A stretch of DNA of 64,000 nt from Bradyrhizobium sp. SRS-191. GTDB taxonomy: Bacteria > Pseudomonadota > Alphaproteobacteria > Rhizobiales > Xanthobacteraceae. The notes beneath the pieces were generated by a model. It was not told where the DNA came from and searched no databases. It saw only the letters and a list, made by a program, of their open reading frames with translations. Where the stretch lies: assembly GCF_024586915.1 (NCBI RefSeq), contig NZ_JANBVS010000006.1:124001-188000 (forward strand). Direction: 5' to 3'. The first letter of the stretch is position 1. The number at the start of each line of letters is the position of its first letter. This document shows positions 52,012 through 60,627 of this stretch, in pieces. The translations under genes and the position numbers were made by a program.

Positions 52012-54816
52012 ATGCCTCCAGCCATTCCGCTCGCGACCTATCGCCTCCAGCTCACCGCCGACTTCAATTTCGAAGCGGCCGCGCGCGTCGTTCCCTATCT
52101 GAAGGCGCTCGGCATCAGCCACTTCTATGCGTCGCCCTTCATGAAGGCACGCAAGGGCTCGACCCATGGCTACGACATCACCGATCACTCCAAGCTCAAT
52201 CCGGAGCTCGGCGGGGAGGACGGATTCGCAAAGCTGAGCGCGGCGCTGAAGCAGCACGATCTCGGCCTGATCCTTGATTTCGTCCCCAACCATGTCGGCG
52301 TGCATTTCGACGATAATCCGTGGTGGCTCGACGTGCTCGAATGGGGCCAGGCCTCGCCGCATGCGGCCTCGTTCGACATCGACTGGGACCAGCTGCCTTA
52401 CCGTGCGCGCGGCGGCGTGCTGCTGCCGATCATCGGCACCTCCTACGGTCACGCGCTCGAGCAAGGCGACATTGAGCTCCGCTACGATCCGGAAGACGGC
52501 TCGTTCTCCTGCTGGTACTTCGAGCATCGCCTCCCGATCGCGCCGGAGCGCTACGGCGAGATGCTGCGCATCATCGTCAAGGACGCGGGCGAGGAGAGCA
52601 GCGACACGGGAAAGGCCATGCTGGAGCTCGCCTCGCGCTATCCCGGCCTGCGCCATCCCAATCGCAAGGAAGCGCCAGGCTTCAAGGCAGCGCTCAAGGC
52701 CATCCCCGGTGCTGCCGACGTCATCGTACGCGGTCTGTCGGCCTACAAGGCGGGCGAAGATCGCGCCGCGCCGACCTTGGCCCTGCATCATCTGCTGGAG
52801 CGGCAGCACTACAAGCTCGGCCATTGGCGGCTTGCTTCCAGCGACATCAACTACCGCCGCTTCTTCGACGTCAACATGCTGGCCGGCCTGCGCGTCGAGG
52901 ATGCCGGCACGTTCGAGGCCATCCATCGCCTCGTCAAGAAGCTGATCGCCGACGGCCAGCTGCAGGGCCTGCGGCTCGACCATATCGACGGCTTGCGCGA
53001 TCCCGCGCAATACTTTCAGCGGCTGCGCCGTCTCATTCGCGACGCGCGCGGACCGGCAGCCGGACCGTTCTACGTCGTGATCGAGAAGATCCTTTGCGAG
53101 CACGAGAAGCTTCCGAGCTTCGCCGGCGTCCACGGCACCACCGGATACGAGTGGATGAACGTGATCACCCAGTTGCTGATCGACGGCCGTGGGCTGGAGC
53201 CACTCGACGAGATCTGGCGGCAGATCAGCAACAAGCCGCCGAAGCTCGCGCCCGTCATCAAGGAGGCCAAGCGGCGGGTGCTGGAAACCCTGCTGACCAG
53301 CGAGTTCACCGTGCTGACGCGCCTGCTCGCGCGCATCGCCAACGGTCATTACTCCACGCGCGATTACTCCGAGGACAGCCTGCGCCAGGCGCTGGAATTG
53401 TACGTGCTGCACTTCCCGGTCTATCGCACCTATCTGACCGCCGCCGGACCGACCGAGGCCGACCGGAAGCTGATTGATCACGCCATCGCCGGTGCGCGTG
53501 CCGAGTGGTTCGCGTCCGACGGCTCGATCTTCGACTTTCTGCGCGACGCGCTGACGATGGATCTCATCAAGCGCGACCGCAGCACCACGCACTCCGTGCC
53601 GCGCGTCCGTCGCTTCGCGCTAAAGGTTCAGCAGTTCACCGGGCCTGTCATGGCGAAGTCGCTGGAGGACACGGGCTTTTATCGCTTCCACCGGCTGCTC
53701 GCGCTCAACGAGGTCGGCGGCGATCCGTCGGCACACGCGTTGTCGATCGCCGACTTCCACAAGCTCATGCAAAGCCGCGCCAAGCACTGGCCGCATGGCA
53801 TGACGGCGACCGGGACCCACGACACCAAACGCGGCGAGGATGCCCGGACCCGGCTCGCCGCCATCACCGAGCTGCCCAACGACTGGACCTCCGCGGTCGC
53901 GCGCTGGAAGACCATGAACGCGCCGCATGTCGTCACGGACGGCCATATGCGCGCGCCCTCGGCGACGTTCGAATACATGCTCTACCAGACGCTCGTCGGC
54001 ATCTGGCCCGCGACAGGAGCGGACGACAGGCTTGTCGAGCGTCTGCAGGCCTATGCGATGAAGGCGGCACGGGAGGGCAAGGAGGAGACCAGCTGGCTCA
54101 ACCCGAACGAGGCGTATGAGAACGGCTTGCGCAGCTTCATCGCCGGCATCCTGGACCGGGAGCGCTCGGCCGAGTTCCTGCAATCGCTGGAGACCGTCGC
54201 CAAGCGTGTGGCGCTGCTCGGCGCGCTGAACTCGCTGACACAGCTGACGCTGAAGGCCACGATGCCGGGCGTGCCGGATTTTTACCAGGGCACCGAGTTC
54301 TGGGATCTCTCGATGGTCGATCCCGACAACCGCCGCGCGGTCGATTTTGCCGCGCGCGAGCAGGCGCTGCGCGAGAGCGAGGCGCCGGATTGGGCCGACC
54401 TCGCGGACCACTGGCCGGATGGCCGCATCAAGCTGGCCTGGACGCGGAAGCTCATCAAGCAGCGCAACGAGATGGCCGCGGTGTTCACGGACGGCGCCTA
54501 CGAGCCGCTCGAGGTCACCGGCCGACACGCCGAGCACATCGTCGCCTTCGCCCGCCGCCGCGGACGCGAGGCCGTCATTGTGGTTGCCGCCCGGACGCTG
54601 GCGCCGTTCACCGACAGCGGCCGGGTCTGGCCGCATGCGGATGCGTTCGATGCGATTGTGCACGTTCCGGGCTATTCTGCTCCCCAGATCCAGAACGGCA
54701 GTGTCCCCGTCTCATCGCTGTTCGCTCACCTTCCGGCCGCGCTGTTGGCTGCTCGCGTGGAAAGCTCCTCCGATCACGGCGCCAAGCAAACTTCGGCACT
54801 GGCGCCGCAGAGCTGA
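52012..54816 (+). CDS. treY: Malto-oligosyltrehalose synthase
   Basis: A 934-residue GH13 enzyme converting the reducing-end linkage of maltodextrins to alpha,alpha-1,1. The N-terminal motif ATYRLQLTADFNFEAAARVV, then HGYDITDHSKLNPELGG, DFVPNHVGV, the nucleophile region GLRLDHIDGLRDPAQYF, the acid in VVIEKILCEHEKLP, TATGTHDTKRGEDAR and PDFYQGTEFWDLSMVDPDNR are all in the usual order. GGAGG lies 7 nt before the ATG. Last gene of treS-glgB-glgX-treZ-treY, whose order gives a full route from glycogen to trehalose. The stop TGA abuts the stop of the opposing gene. Confidence 0.95.
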   Translation: MPPAIPLATYRLQLTADFNFEAAARVVPYLKALGISHFYASPFMKARKGSTHGYDITDHSKLNPELGGEDGFAKLSAALKQHDLGLILDFVPNHVGVHFDDNPWWLDVLEWGQASPHAASFDIDWDQLPYRARGGVLLPIIGTSYGHALEQGDIELRYDPEDGSFSCWYFEHRLPIAPERYGEMLRIIVKDAGEESSDTGKAMLELASRYPGLRHPNRKEAPGFKAALKAIPGAADVIVRGLSAYKAGEDRAAPTLALHHLLERQHYKLGHWRLASSDINYRRFFDVNMLAGLRVEDAGTFEAIHRLVKKLIADGQLQGLRLDHIDGLRDPAQYFQRLRRLIRDARGPAAGPFYVVIEKILCEHEKLPSFAGVHGTTGYEWMNVITQLLIDGRGLEPLDEIWRQISNKPPKLAPVIKEAKRRVLETLLTSEFTVLTRLLARIANGHYSTRDYSEDSLRQALELYVLHFPVYRTYLTAAGPTEADRKLIDHAIAGARAEWFASDGSIFDFLRDALTMDLIKRDRSTTHSVPRVRRFALKVQQFTGPVMAKSLEDTGFYRFHRLLALNEVGGDPSAHALSIADFHKLMQSRAKHWPHGMTATGTHDTKRGEDARTRLAAITELPNDWTSAVARWKTMNAPHVVTDGHMRAPSATFEYMLYQTLVGIWPATGADDRLVERLQAYAMKAAREGKEETSWLNPNEAYENGLRSFIAGILDRERSAEFLQSLETVAKRVALLGALNSLTQLTLKATMPGVPDFYQGTEFWDLSMVDPDNRRAVDFAAREQALRESEAPDWADLADHWPDGRIKLAWTRKLIKQRNEMAAVFTDGAYEPLEVTGRHAEHIVAFARRRGREAVIVVAARTLAPFTDSGRVWPHADAFDAIVHVPGYSAPQIQNGSVPVSSLFAHLPAALLAARVESSSDHGAKQTSALAPQS

Positions 54817-55128
54817 TCAGCTCTTCTTCGTCAGCAATAGCTGGCCGCGATTGCGAATGGCGTTCTGCGCGGCTTCCGCAAAGCGCTGCAGCAGCCAGGG
54901 CAGCGTGATCTCGACCTGGACGCGATCTTCGGCCACATCGACGTGGCCGGACGCGGCTTGGCCCAGCGCGCGGACGCGAAAGAACATCTTGTCGCCCTCC
55001 CAGCGCTCCTCATCGACGCTGAGCACCGGAATGCTGGTGGCGGCCCTGCTCAGGCCGGCTTGCAGCCGGCGCACGGCTTCGTCCTTGCCGAGGCGATGCG
55101 GAATGGAAACGACAAGCGGTCTTGACAT
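54817..55128 (-). CDS. Polyhydroxyalkanoic acid system family protein
   Basis: A 103-residue protein resembling the PHA-granule region family (PF09650): MSRPLVVSIPHRLGKDEAVRRL, then two beta-strand segments WEGDKMFFRVRALGQAASGHV and DRVQVEITLPWLLQRFAEA. In pseudomonads such genes lie near polyhydroxyalkanoate loci; here no PHA gene is near, so the link rests on family name only. AGGAG is placed about 7 nt before ATG 55128. It is convergent with treY with no bases between the two stop codons (TGATCA). Confidence 0.75.
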   Translation of the reverse strand: MSRPLVVSIPHRLGKDEAVRRLQAGLSRAATSIPVLSVDEERWEGDKMFFRVRALGQAASGHVDVAEDRVQVEITLPWLLQRFAEAAQNAIRNRGQLLLTKKS

Positions 55129-55217
55129 CGCGAGCTCCTGACTAACAACCGTCCTGATGTAGTCACGCGTCGACGCGACCGCAAAGCCACACCCCGCATT
55201 TTACCTGTTTCACTCCC

Positions 55218-55242
55218 GGAACTTTCGAAGTTCCGACCAGTT
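55218..55242 (+). promoter_or_regulatory. Possible stress promoter / palindrome before the DUF3309 gene
   Basis: GGAACTTTCGAAGTTCC (55218-55234) is a perfect inverted repeat around TCG. Its GGAAC is followed after 16 nt by AGTT (55239-55242), one base from the EcfG -10 box CGTT. It lies 58 nt before the DUF3309 start codon. Confidence 0.35.
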
Positions 55243-55299
55243 TCCTCGGCGAAGGCAGAGTGACGCACCGCCCCGCTGCCGGGCTCTGGAGGAAAGTAC

Positions 55300-55464
55300 A
55301 TGTCCATCGGAACAATCATCCTCATTATTCTCATCATCGCCCTGCTCGGCGGCTTCTCCGGCATCGGCGGCGGTCCGTTCTACGGCACGGGCTACTATGG
55401 CGGCGGCGGTCTCGGCCTGATCATCGTCATCGTGCTGATCCTCGTCCTGCTCGGACGGATCTGA
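55300..55464 (+). CDS. DUF3309 family small membrane protein
   Basis: A 54-residue peptide: a first membrane helix (MSIGTIILIILIIALLGGF), a glycine/tyrosine-rich loop (GIGGGPFYGTGYYGGGG), and a second helix (LGLIIVIVLILVLLGRI). This is the DUF3309 pattern, common in alphaproteobacteria and of unknown role. TGGAGGAAAG lies just before the ATG, a strong ribosome site. It is short enough to be lost by a length cut-off. A palindrome with an EcfG-like half lies upstream. It is convergent with ligD. Confidence 0.85.
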   Translation: MSIGTIILIILIIALLGGFSGIGGGPFYGTGYYGGGGLGLIIVIVLILVLLGRI

Positions 55465-55532
55465 TTCACCTGTGATAATTCCGCGGGCAGACGTGGCGGA
55501 GACCATGTCTGCCCGCACGATCTAACAACCGC

Positions 55533-58247
55533 TCACAACCTGGCCGTCAGCTTCTTGATGGCCGGCTTGATCGCGCCGGCTGCGTCGTCATAGCCGGCCC
55601 ATGCTTTCGTCTTGGCCAGCAGCGCCGGCACCGTTCGAATCGTATAGCGCTTGGGATCGAGCCCGGTCTTCACCTGCGCCCACGTCACCGGCATCGACAC
55701 CGTCGCGCCCTCGCGCGCCCGTGGCGACAACACCGCGACCGCAGTCGACATCCGGTCGTTCCGCAGATAGTCGAGGAAGATCTTTCCCTTGCGCAGCTTC
55801 TTCGACATGTTGAGCAGATAGTCGTCGGGGCTGTCATTGGCCATCCACTGGCACACGCCCTGCGCAAACGCTTTTGCCTCGGGCCACGTCACCTTATCGC
55901 GCGCGCCATGCAGCAGCGGCGTCACGACGTGCAGGCCCTTGCCGCCGGTGGTCTTGCAGAAGCTCTCCAGACCCAGCGTCTTCAGACGCTGCCGCATCTC
56001 CTTGGCGGCCGCGATCACCTCCGCGAAGGCGACGTTCGGCGCGGGATCGAGATCGAACACAAGGCGTCCCGGCACGTCATAGGCATCGGGCGCGCAATTC
56101 CACGGATGCAGCTCCACCGCAGCCACCTGCGCCACCGCAATCAGTCCCTCGACGCGATCGATCTGCAGATACGGCTTGCGGTCACCGGAGACTTTCACCA
56201 GCTCGAGCAGATCGGACATGCCCTGCATGCCGTGCCGCTGGAAAAACCGCTCACCGCCGATGCCGTCGGGCGCGCGCACGATCGAGCACGGCCGACCTTT
56301 GAGATGATCAATCATCCAGTCGCCGACGGCTTCGAGGTAGTTGGCGAGATCGAGCTTGGTCACGGGTTCACCGTCGCCGGCATCGGGCCAGAGTGCCTTG
56401 TCCGGCTTGGAGATCGCGACGCCCATCACCGTGGCCGCGCTCTTCGTGCGCGACGGCGTCTTATGCACGGTCGTGCCGCCGGTCGCCACCGTGGCCGCGG
56501 CGCGCGCCACCGGCTTCGTCACCTTGGCCGCGACGACGGGCTCCTCGGCGACAACTTCACGCGCCGGCTTGTCCTGGCGCAGTCCCTTGAACGAGGCCTG
56601 CCTGACGTTGTTGTCTGCCGTCCAGCCGGCGAACTCGATCTCGGCAACGAGTTCGGGCTTCAGCCAATGCACCTCACGCGTCTTGCGCGGCGCGTTCGTG
56701 CCGCTGAACGGACTCTTCTCAGCCGCCGCCGCCTTCAGCGCCGGCATGATCTCCTTCACCGTGTCCTGGCCGAAGCCGGTGCCGACGATCCCGACATAGG
56801 CGAGGTGATCGTCCTTGTTGACGCCGACCATCAGCGAGCGGAATTTGCCGTTGGTGGTCTTCCAGCCACCGATGACGACCTCGTGCCCCGGCCGCGTCTT
56901 GGCCTTGGTCCAGCTCTCGGTGCGGCCGGAGTGATAGGCCGAATCCAGCTTCTTCGAGACGATGCCTTCGAGGCTCAGCTTGCGCGCCGATTCCAGTACG
57001 GCTTCGCCGTCGCTCTCGAAATGCTCGACATAGCGGATGCGAGGCGTCTTTCCCTTGATGTTCGCCTTCAGGAGCTTCGCCAGGCGCGCCTTCCGCTCGC
57101 GCAGCGGCTGGCGGCGCAGGTCGAACTTGTCGATGAACATCAGGTCGAAGGCAAAGAACACCAGGTCATCGGTCTGCCCGGCCGAGATCGCGGCCTGCAG
57201 CGCCGAGAAGTTCGGGTTGCCGTCCTTGTCGAGCGCGACGATCTCGCCGTCGACGATCGCATCCGGCAGCTTGGCCGCGGCTTGCGCGATCGCGCCGAAC
57301 TTCGCGGTCCAGTCGAGGCCCTTGCGCGTCTTCAAGGTTGCCTTGCCGTTCTCCACCCGGATCTGCACGCGATAGCCGTCGAACTTGATCTCGTGGGCCC
57401 AGCCCTCGCCGCTCGGCGGCGCCGCCACGGAAGTGCAGAGCTCGGGCGGGACGAAGTCCGGCAGCGACGCGACGGTCCGCGGCTCGGCCGTCTTCGCAAC
57501 GCGAGCCTTGGCAGCGCTCCCCTTCGACGCCTTGGCTTTCGGCGACGAGGCCTTGGTCGAAACCTTGCTGGTCGACTTCGTTCCGCTGTCGCCGCGGTTG
57601 GAGTGCCACACCGCGTCGGCATTCATGCGCTGCGTCTTGGGCAGCATGAACGGCTTCGGCGCGTTGCCCTTGCCGGCTGCGATCTGCTCCATCGAACGTC
57701 CCGACGCGACCGACTTGTCGGCCTCGATGATGTCGTTGGCCGCGCCTTCCCTGGCGAACTCGTCGCGATGCTTGATCAGCAGCCAATTGGTACGCTTGCC
57801 GCCGGTGCGGTCGTGGCGCATCCGCACCAGCACCCAGCTGCCATGCAGCTTCTCGCCCTCAAGCGTGAACTTCAGGTCGCCCTTCTTGAATCCGCGCTCG
57901 GGATCGTCGCTCTCCCAATAGCCGCGATCCCACAGCATCACCGTCCCGCCGCCATATTCGCCTTCGGGAATGGTGCCTTCGAAATCGCCGTAGTCCAGCG
58001 GATGGTCCTCGACCTCGACCGCGAGCCGCTTGTCGTGCGGATCAAGCGAGGGCTCCTTGGTCACGGCCCACGACTTGAACACGCCGCCGAATTCCAGCCT
58101 GAGATCGTAATGGAGCCGGGTCGCATCATGCTTCTGGATCACGAAGCGCGGCCGCTCCGCGGGCGCGACCTTGGCTTCGCCGGACGGTTCTGCCGTTTTG
58201 CCGAAATCGCGCTTCTTGCGATAGGTGGAAAGCTTCTTGAGCGCCAC
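55533..58247 (-). CDS. ligD: Non-homologous end-joining DNA ligase LigD
   Basis: 904 residues with three catalytic domains in the order phosphoesterase - ligase - polymerase/primase, as in Pseudomonas LigD. The PE domain (about 20-170) has [18 protein letters not shown] and [19 protein letters not shown] Lys/Ala/Ser-rich linker follows (about 215-255). The ligase domain has nucleophile Lys288 in EIKFDGYR. A second Ala-rich linker precedes POL, with acidic pair Asp732/Asp734 in VFDLDPAPN and [14 protein letters not shown]. It repairs double-strand breaks with Ku. GTG 58247 with GAGGGA upstream is preferred over the longer frame to 58280. Divergent from ku, 654 bp away. Confidence 0.93.
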   Translation of the reverse strand: MALKKLSTYRKKRDFGKTAEPSGEAKVAPAERPRFVIQKHDATRLHYDLRLEFGGVFKSWAVTKEPSLDPHDKRLAVEVEDHPLDYGDFEGTIPEGEYGGGTVMLWDRGYWESDDPERGFKKGDLKFTLEGEKLHGSWVLVRMRHDRTGGKRTNWLLIKHRDEFAREGAANDIIEADKSVASGRSMEQIAAGKGNAPKPFMLPKTQRMNADAVWHSNRGDSGTKSTSKVSTKASSPKAKASKGSAAKARVAKTAEPRTVASLPDFVPPELCTSVAAPPSGEGWAHEIKFDGYRVQIRVENGKATLKTRKGLDWTAKFGAIAQAAAKLPDAIVDGEIVALDKDGNPNFSALQAAISAGQTDDLVFFAFDLMFIDKFDLRRQPLRERKARLAKLLKANIKGKTPRIRYVEHFESDGEAVLESARKLSLEGIVSKKLDSAYHSGRTESWTKAKTRPGHEVVIGGWKTTNGKFRSLMVGVNKDDHLAYVGIVGTGFGQDTVKEIMPALKAAAAEKSPFSGTNAPRKTREVHWLKPELVAEIEFAGWTADNNVRQASFKGLRQDKPAREVVAEEPVVAAKVTKPVARAAATVATGGTTVHKTPSRTKSAATVMGVAISKPDKALWPDAGDGEPVTKLDLANYLEAVGDWMIDHLKGRPCSIVRAPDGIGGERFFQRHGMQGMSDLLELVKVSGDRKPYLQIDRVEGLIAVAQVAAVELHPWNCAPDAYDVPGRLVFDLDPAPNVAFAEVIAAAKEMRQRLKTLGLESFCKTTGGKGLHVVTPLLHGARDKVTWPEAKAFAQGVCQWMANDSPDDYLLNMSKKLRKGKIFLDYLRNDRMSTAVAVLSPRAREGATVSMPVTWAQVKTGLDPKRYTIRTVPALLAKTKAWAGYDDAAGAIKPAIKKLTARL

Positions 58248-58380
58248 GGTGATCCCTCGCGTTGAGCGGTAGCGTAGCAAAGCCGGCGGGGTCGTGAAAC
58301 CGGCCTATCCGCATGATAACATCGGGCAAAGTTGCGCGTTCCCGCCGCTCGATGAGCTCGGGTCCTGCTGCCGTCGCCCT

Positions 58381-58738
58381 CCCTCAAGCGAGAGGGTGCA
58401 GGGAAGGCCGGGTGCTGACCGCGGCCCATGGCCCGCCTGCAGACAAAAAGCAGGCGGCAGTCACCACAGGTACGGCCTTCAACCGGCCTTCCCTGCGCGA
58501 TGGTGTTAACGCTTACTTCGCGCTCTCCCCGGTGTCCGGCTTGTGAGCCACCGTCGCCCGCCCGCTTCGTCAGCAGCACGGACTTGACGCCAGCTTCGGG
58601 GCGCCAGGACCACGCGACTTCACGTCCGAGGGACAGCGCTCGTCCGCGCAGATGCGCACGCTGCCGCCTCGTCCATCGCCTCCCACCTCCACGTATCGTG
58701 ACGACGCGTACGCCCTCTGCATGAGGCGGGATGCGCGG
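58381..58738 (+). repeat. ~360-bp structured dispersed repeat, family F, copy 2
   Basis: Aligns with 1804-2165. Hairpin CCCTC/GAGGG (58381-58396), long-range arms 58396-58411 and 58483-58498 (GTGCAGGGAAGGCCGG with CCGGCCTTCCCTGCGC), inner 8-bp hairpin CCGCCTGC (58433-58440) / GCAGGCGG (58450-58457), box ACCACAGGTAC at 58463, then CCAGGACCAC and GTGACGACGCGTACGCC. It occupies most of the ligD-ku intergenic DNA. Confidence 0.75.
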
Positions 58739-58843
58739 AAAGATCGATCTGATTTGCCCGACGAGGCAGGGGAGATTGACTGCGACATAGTAACCCGACG
58801 GGCAAATATGTTCCGCTAAGTCACTGACTGCGGCCTGAGCGAT

Positions 58844-58869
58844 GGAACCCGCAACAGTCCTCGTCCGTT
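58844..58869 (+). promoter_or_regulatory. EcfG-type stress promoter for ku
   Basis: GGAAC (58844-58848), 17-nt spacer, CGTT (58866-58869), 33 nt before the ku ATG. It would be inside the gene if the ORF start at 58842 were used, which supports 58902 as the true start. General-stress sigma control of end-joining has been reported in Sinorhizobium meliloti. Confidence 0.7.
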
Positions 58870-58901
58870 GCGCTCTATCTCATTCGCTCACGGAGACCAC
58901 G

Positions 58902-59780
58902 ATGGCCCCCCGCGCCTATTGGAAAGGCTCGCTCAAACTTTCGCTCGTCAGCTGTCCCGTCGTGCTCTATCCGGCGTCGACCTCAGTGGAGAAGACGCGC
59001 TTTCACCTGATCAATCGCGAGACCGGCAACCGGCTGAAGCAGCAGATGATCGATTCCGAGACCGGCGACATCGTCGAGGGCGATCAGAAGGGGCGCGGCT
59101 ACGAGCTGTCCAAGGGGCAGTATGTCGAGATCGAGCCGGAGGAGCTGGAGGCGGTCCAGATCGAAAGCAACCATACGATCGACATCGACAGCTTCGTGCC
59201 GCGGGAGGAGATCGACCAGCGCTATCTCAACCACCCCTACTACATCGCCCCGGACGGCAAGGCGGCGGTCGACGCCTTCGCGGTGATCCGGGACGCGATG
59301 AAGGACCAGGATCGGGTCGCGCTGGCGCGCATCGTGCTGACACATCGCGAGCACATCATCGCGATCGAGCCGATGGGCAAGGGCATGCTCGGCACCACGC
59401 TCCGTTTTCCCTACGAGCTGCGCGACGAAGCGGAATTCTTCGACGACATCAAGTCGCCGAAGATCACCAAGGACATGGTCGAGCTGGCGGGGCACATTCT
59501 GCAGACCAAGGCGGCGCACTTCAAACCGTCGGAGTTCAAGGACCAGTACGAGACCGCGCTGAAGGCGCTGGTCAAGCGCAAGGCCTCGGGCAAGCCGATC
59601 AAGCTGCCGGAGCCGGAGGAGAAGTCCGGCAACGTCGTCAGCCTGATGGACGCGCTGAAGCAGAGCCTGGGCAAGGGCGGGAAGAAGGCCTCGCGCACAC
59701 CATCACGGCGCGCGCCGTCGCATCGGCGTCCGGCGAAGAAGGCGCATCGCTCGGCGGCACGGCAACGCAAGGCGGGGTGA
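58902..59780 (+). CDS. ku: DNA end-binding protein Ku
   Basis: A 292-residue homodimeric Ku that binds double-strand ends and recruits LigD. The core starts MAPRAYWKGSLKLSLVSCPV, as in nearly all bacterial Ku proteins, and includes KTRFHLINRETGNRLKQQMI, GYELSKGQYVEIEPEEL and RIVLTHREHIIAIEPMGKGM. After about residue 250 the tail is very basic and Arg/Lys/Ser-rich (KASRTPSRRAPSHRRPAKKA), as in the extended C-termini that aid DNA threading. GGAG lies 8 nt before ATG 58902. Divergent from ligD; the next plus-strand DNA is repeats. Confidence 0.95.
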   Translation: MAPRAYWKGSLKLSLVSCPVVLYPASTSVEKTRFHLINRETGNRLKQQMIDSETGDIVEGDQKGRGYELSKGQYVEIEPEELEAVQIESNHTIDIDSFVPREEIDQRYLNHPYYIAPDGKAAVDAFAVIRDAMKDQDRVALARIVLTHREHIIAIEPMGKGMLGTTLRFPYELRDEAEFFDDIKSPKITKDMVELAGHILQTKAAHFKPSEFKDQYETALKALVKRKASGKPIKLPEPEEKSGNVVSLMDALKQSLGKGGKKASRTPSRRAPSHRRPAKKAHRSAARQRKAG

Positions 59781-59786
59781 GAAGCC

Positions 59787-59902
59787 GTAGCCCGGATGAG
59801 CGCACCCGTCGGCTCTTCTTCGATGATTTCAGCGCAGCGACATCCGGATTCACGCGTACAGCTCGCGAGACCCCCGGATGTCGCTTCGCTCATTCGGGCT
59901 AC
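59787..59902. repeat. Dispersed inverted repeat, family G (GTAGCCCGGATGAGCG type), interrupted
   Basis: The outer arms GTAGCCCGGATGAGCG (59787-59802) and CGCTCATTCGGGCTAC (59887-59902) are inverted with one mismatch. Inner arms CGCAGCGACATCCGG (59833) and CCGGATGTCGCTTCG (59874) are inverted too. The left side is interrupted by about 28 bp resembling the 3' end of the DUF6496 gene. It begins 6 bp after the ku stop. Confidence 0.75.
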
Positions 59903-59942
59903 AGGGTGCTTCTTAACGCAAGCGCCCCACACGCCCACCGCC

Positions 59943-60063
59943 GTCGTCCCGGCGAACGCCGGGACCCATACTCCGCGGCGGCCGTGGTAAGACAAGACTG
60001 GTCGAACATCCCGCCTAATCACTTCTCCCTGGGGTTATGGGTCCCGGCGTTCGCCGGGACGAC
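59943..60063 (-). repeat. Paired-hairpin repeat, family A, copy 4 (inverted)
   Basis: In reverse orientation relative to 1330. Both arms are now the same hairpin type: GTCCCGGC-gaac-GCCGGGAC and GTCCCGGC-gttc-GCCGGGAC. The inner ccgccgcggagtatg and ccataacc segments are recognisable. With the family G repeat it fills the 59781-60123 gap. Confidence 0.85.
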
Positions 60064-60123
60064 AGCGGAGGGTTTTACGACGGCTGTGCCTCACGGCGGG
60101 CGCGGCGCGGACGAGCGCACCTG

Positions 60124-60423
60124 TCAGCTCTTCTTCGAGGATTTCTTCGTCATCTTCTTGGCGGACTTCTTCGTGCTCTTCTTGCTGGACGTCTTCGACG
60201 ACTTCTTGGCCGTCTTCTTCGCCGACGACTTCGCGCTCTTCTTCGCAGGCACCTTCTTGCCTTCGCGGCGCGCCTCCGAGAGGCCGATCGCGATCGCCTG
60301 CTTGCGGCTCTTGACCTTGCGCCTCGAGCCGCCGCTCTTCAGCGTGCCAGCCTTGCGCTTCTTCATCGCGCGCTCGACGTCCTTGGAGGCGCCCTTGGAA
60401 TATTTGCGTGCTGTCTTTGCCAT
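60124..60423 (-). CDS. Lysine-rich DUF6496 protein (histone H1-like tail)
   Basis: 99 residues. The first half is conserved: MAKTARKYSKGASKDVERAM, then KKRKAGTLKSGGSRRKVKSRKQAIAIGLSEARREGKK (match to DUF6496, seen as positions 21-57). The second half is low-complexity, repeating SSKK/AKK/TKK units to the stop, much like histone H1 or AlgP tails. Such a protein should bind DNA non-specifically. AGGGAG is 9 nt before ATG 60423; ATG 60429 is an alternative with poor spacing. It is near ku and ligD but transcribed the other way from ku. A near-copy of its last 39 bp lies at 59792-59830. Confidence 0.75.
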   Translation of the reverse strand: MAKTARKYSKGASKDVERAMKKRKAGTLKSGGSRRKVKSRKQAIAIGLSEARREGKKVPAKKSAKSSAKKTAKKSSKTSSKKSTKKSAKKMTKKSSKKS

Positions 60424-60554
60424 CAACATGTTCTCCCTGTGACAGCACGGCAATCACGAGGAGCACCGAAGGTTCCGATTTTGAGGAACCAACGCGAATG
60501 AGAAAGGTCTCGCATGTCGGTAGGCACCACCCGTGCGGTGGCCCCTCACCCCAA

Positions 60555-60582
60555 CCCTCTCCCCGTAAGAACGGGGAGAGGG
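60555..60582. terminator. Perfect 12-bp hairpin downstream of kdpE
   Basis: CCCTCTCCCCGT (60555-60566), loop AAGA, ACGGGGAGAGGG (60571-60582). It is the core of a family D-like repeat. It lies 46 bp beyond the minus-strand kdpE stop and upstream of the DUF6496 gene, so it could end kdpDE transcripts, though no U-run follows. Confidence 0.6.
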
Positions 60583-60627
60583 GGCGCAGCGTGCTCGTTG
60601 CACCAGTTGGTATGAACAAAGTAGAGA

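Noticed and set aside
55908..58265. 785-codon plus-strand ORF
   Set aside because: It is antisense to ligD and shows no family match; LigD catalytic residues are in order on the other strand.
58842..58901. N-terminal extension of Ku
   Set aside because: It overlaps the stress promoter, and bacterial Ku proteins begin at the MAPRAYWKG segment.
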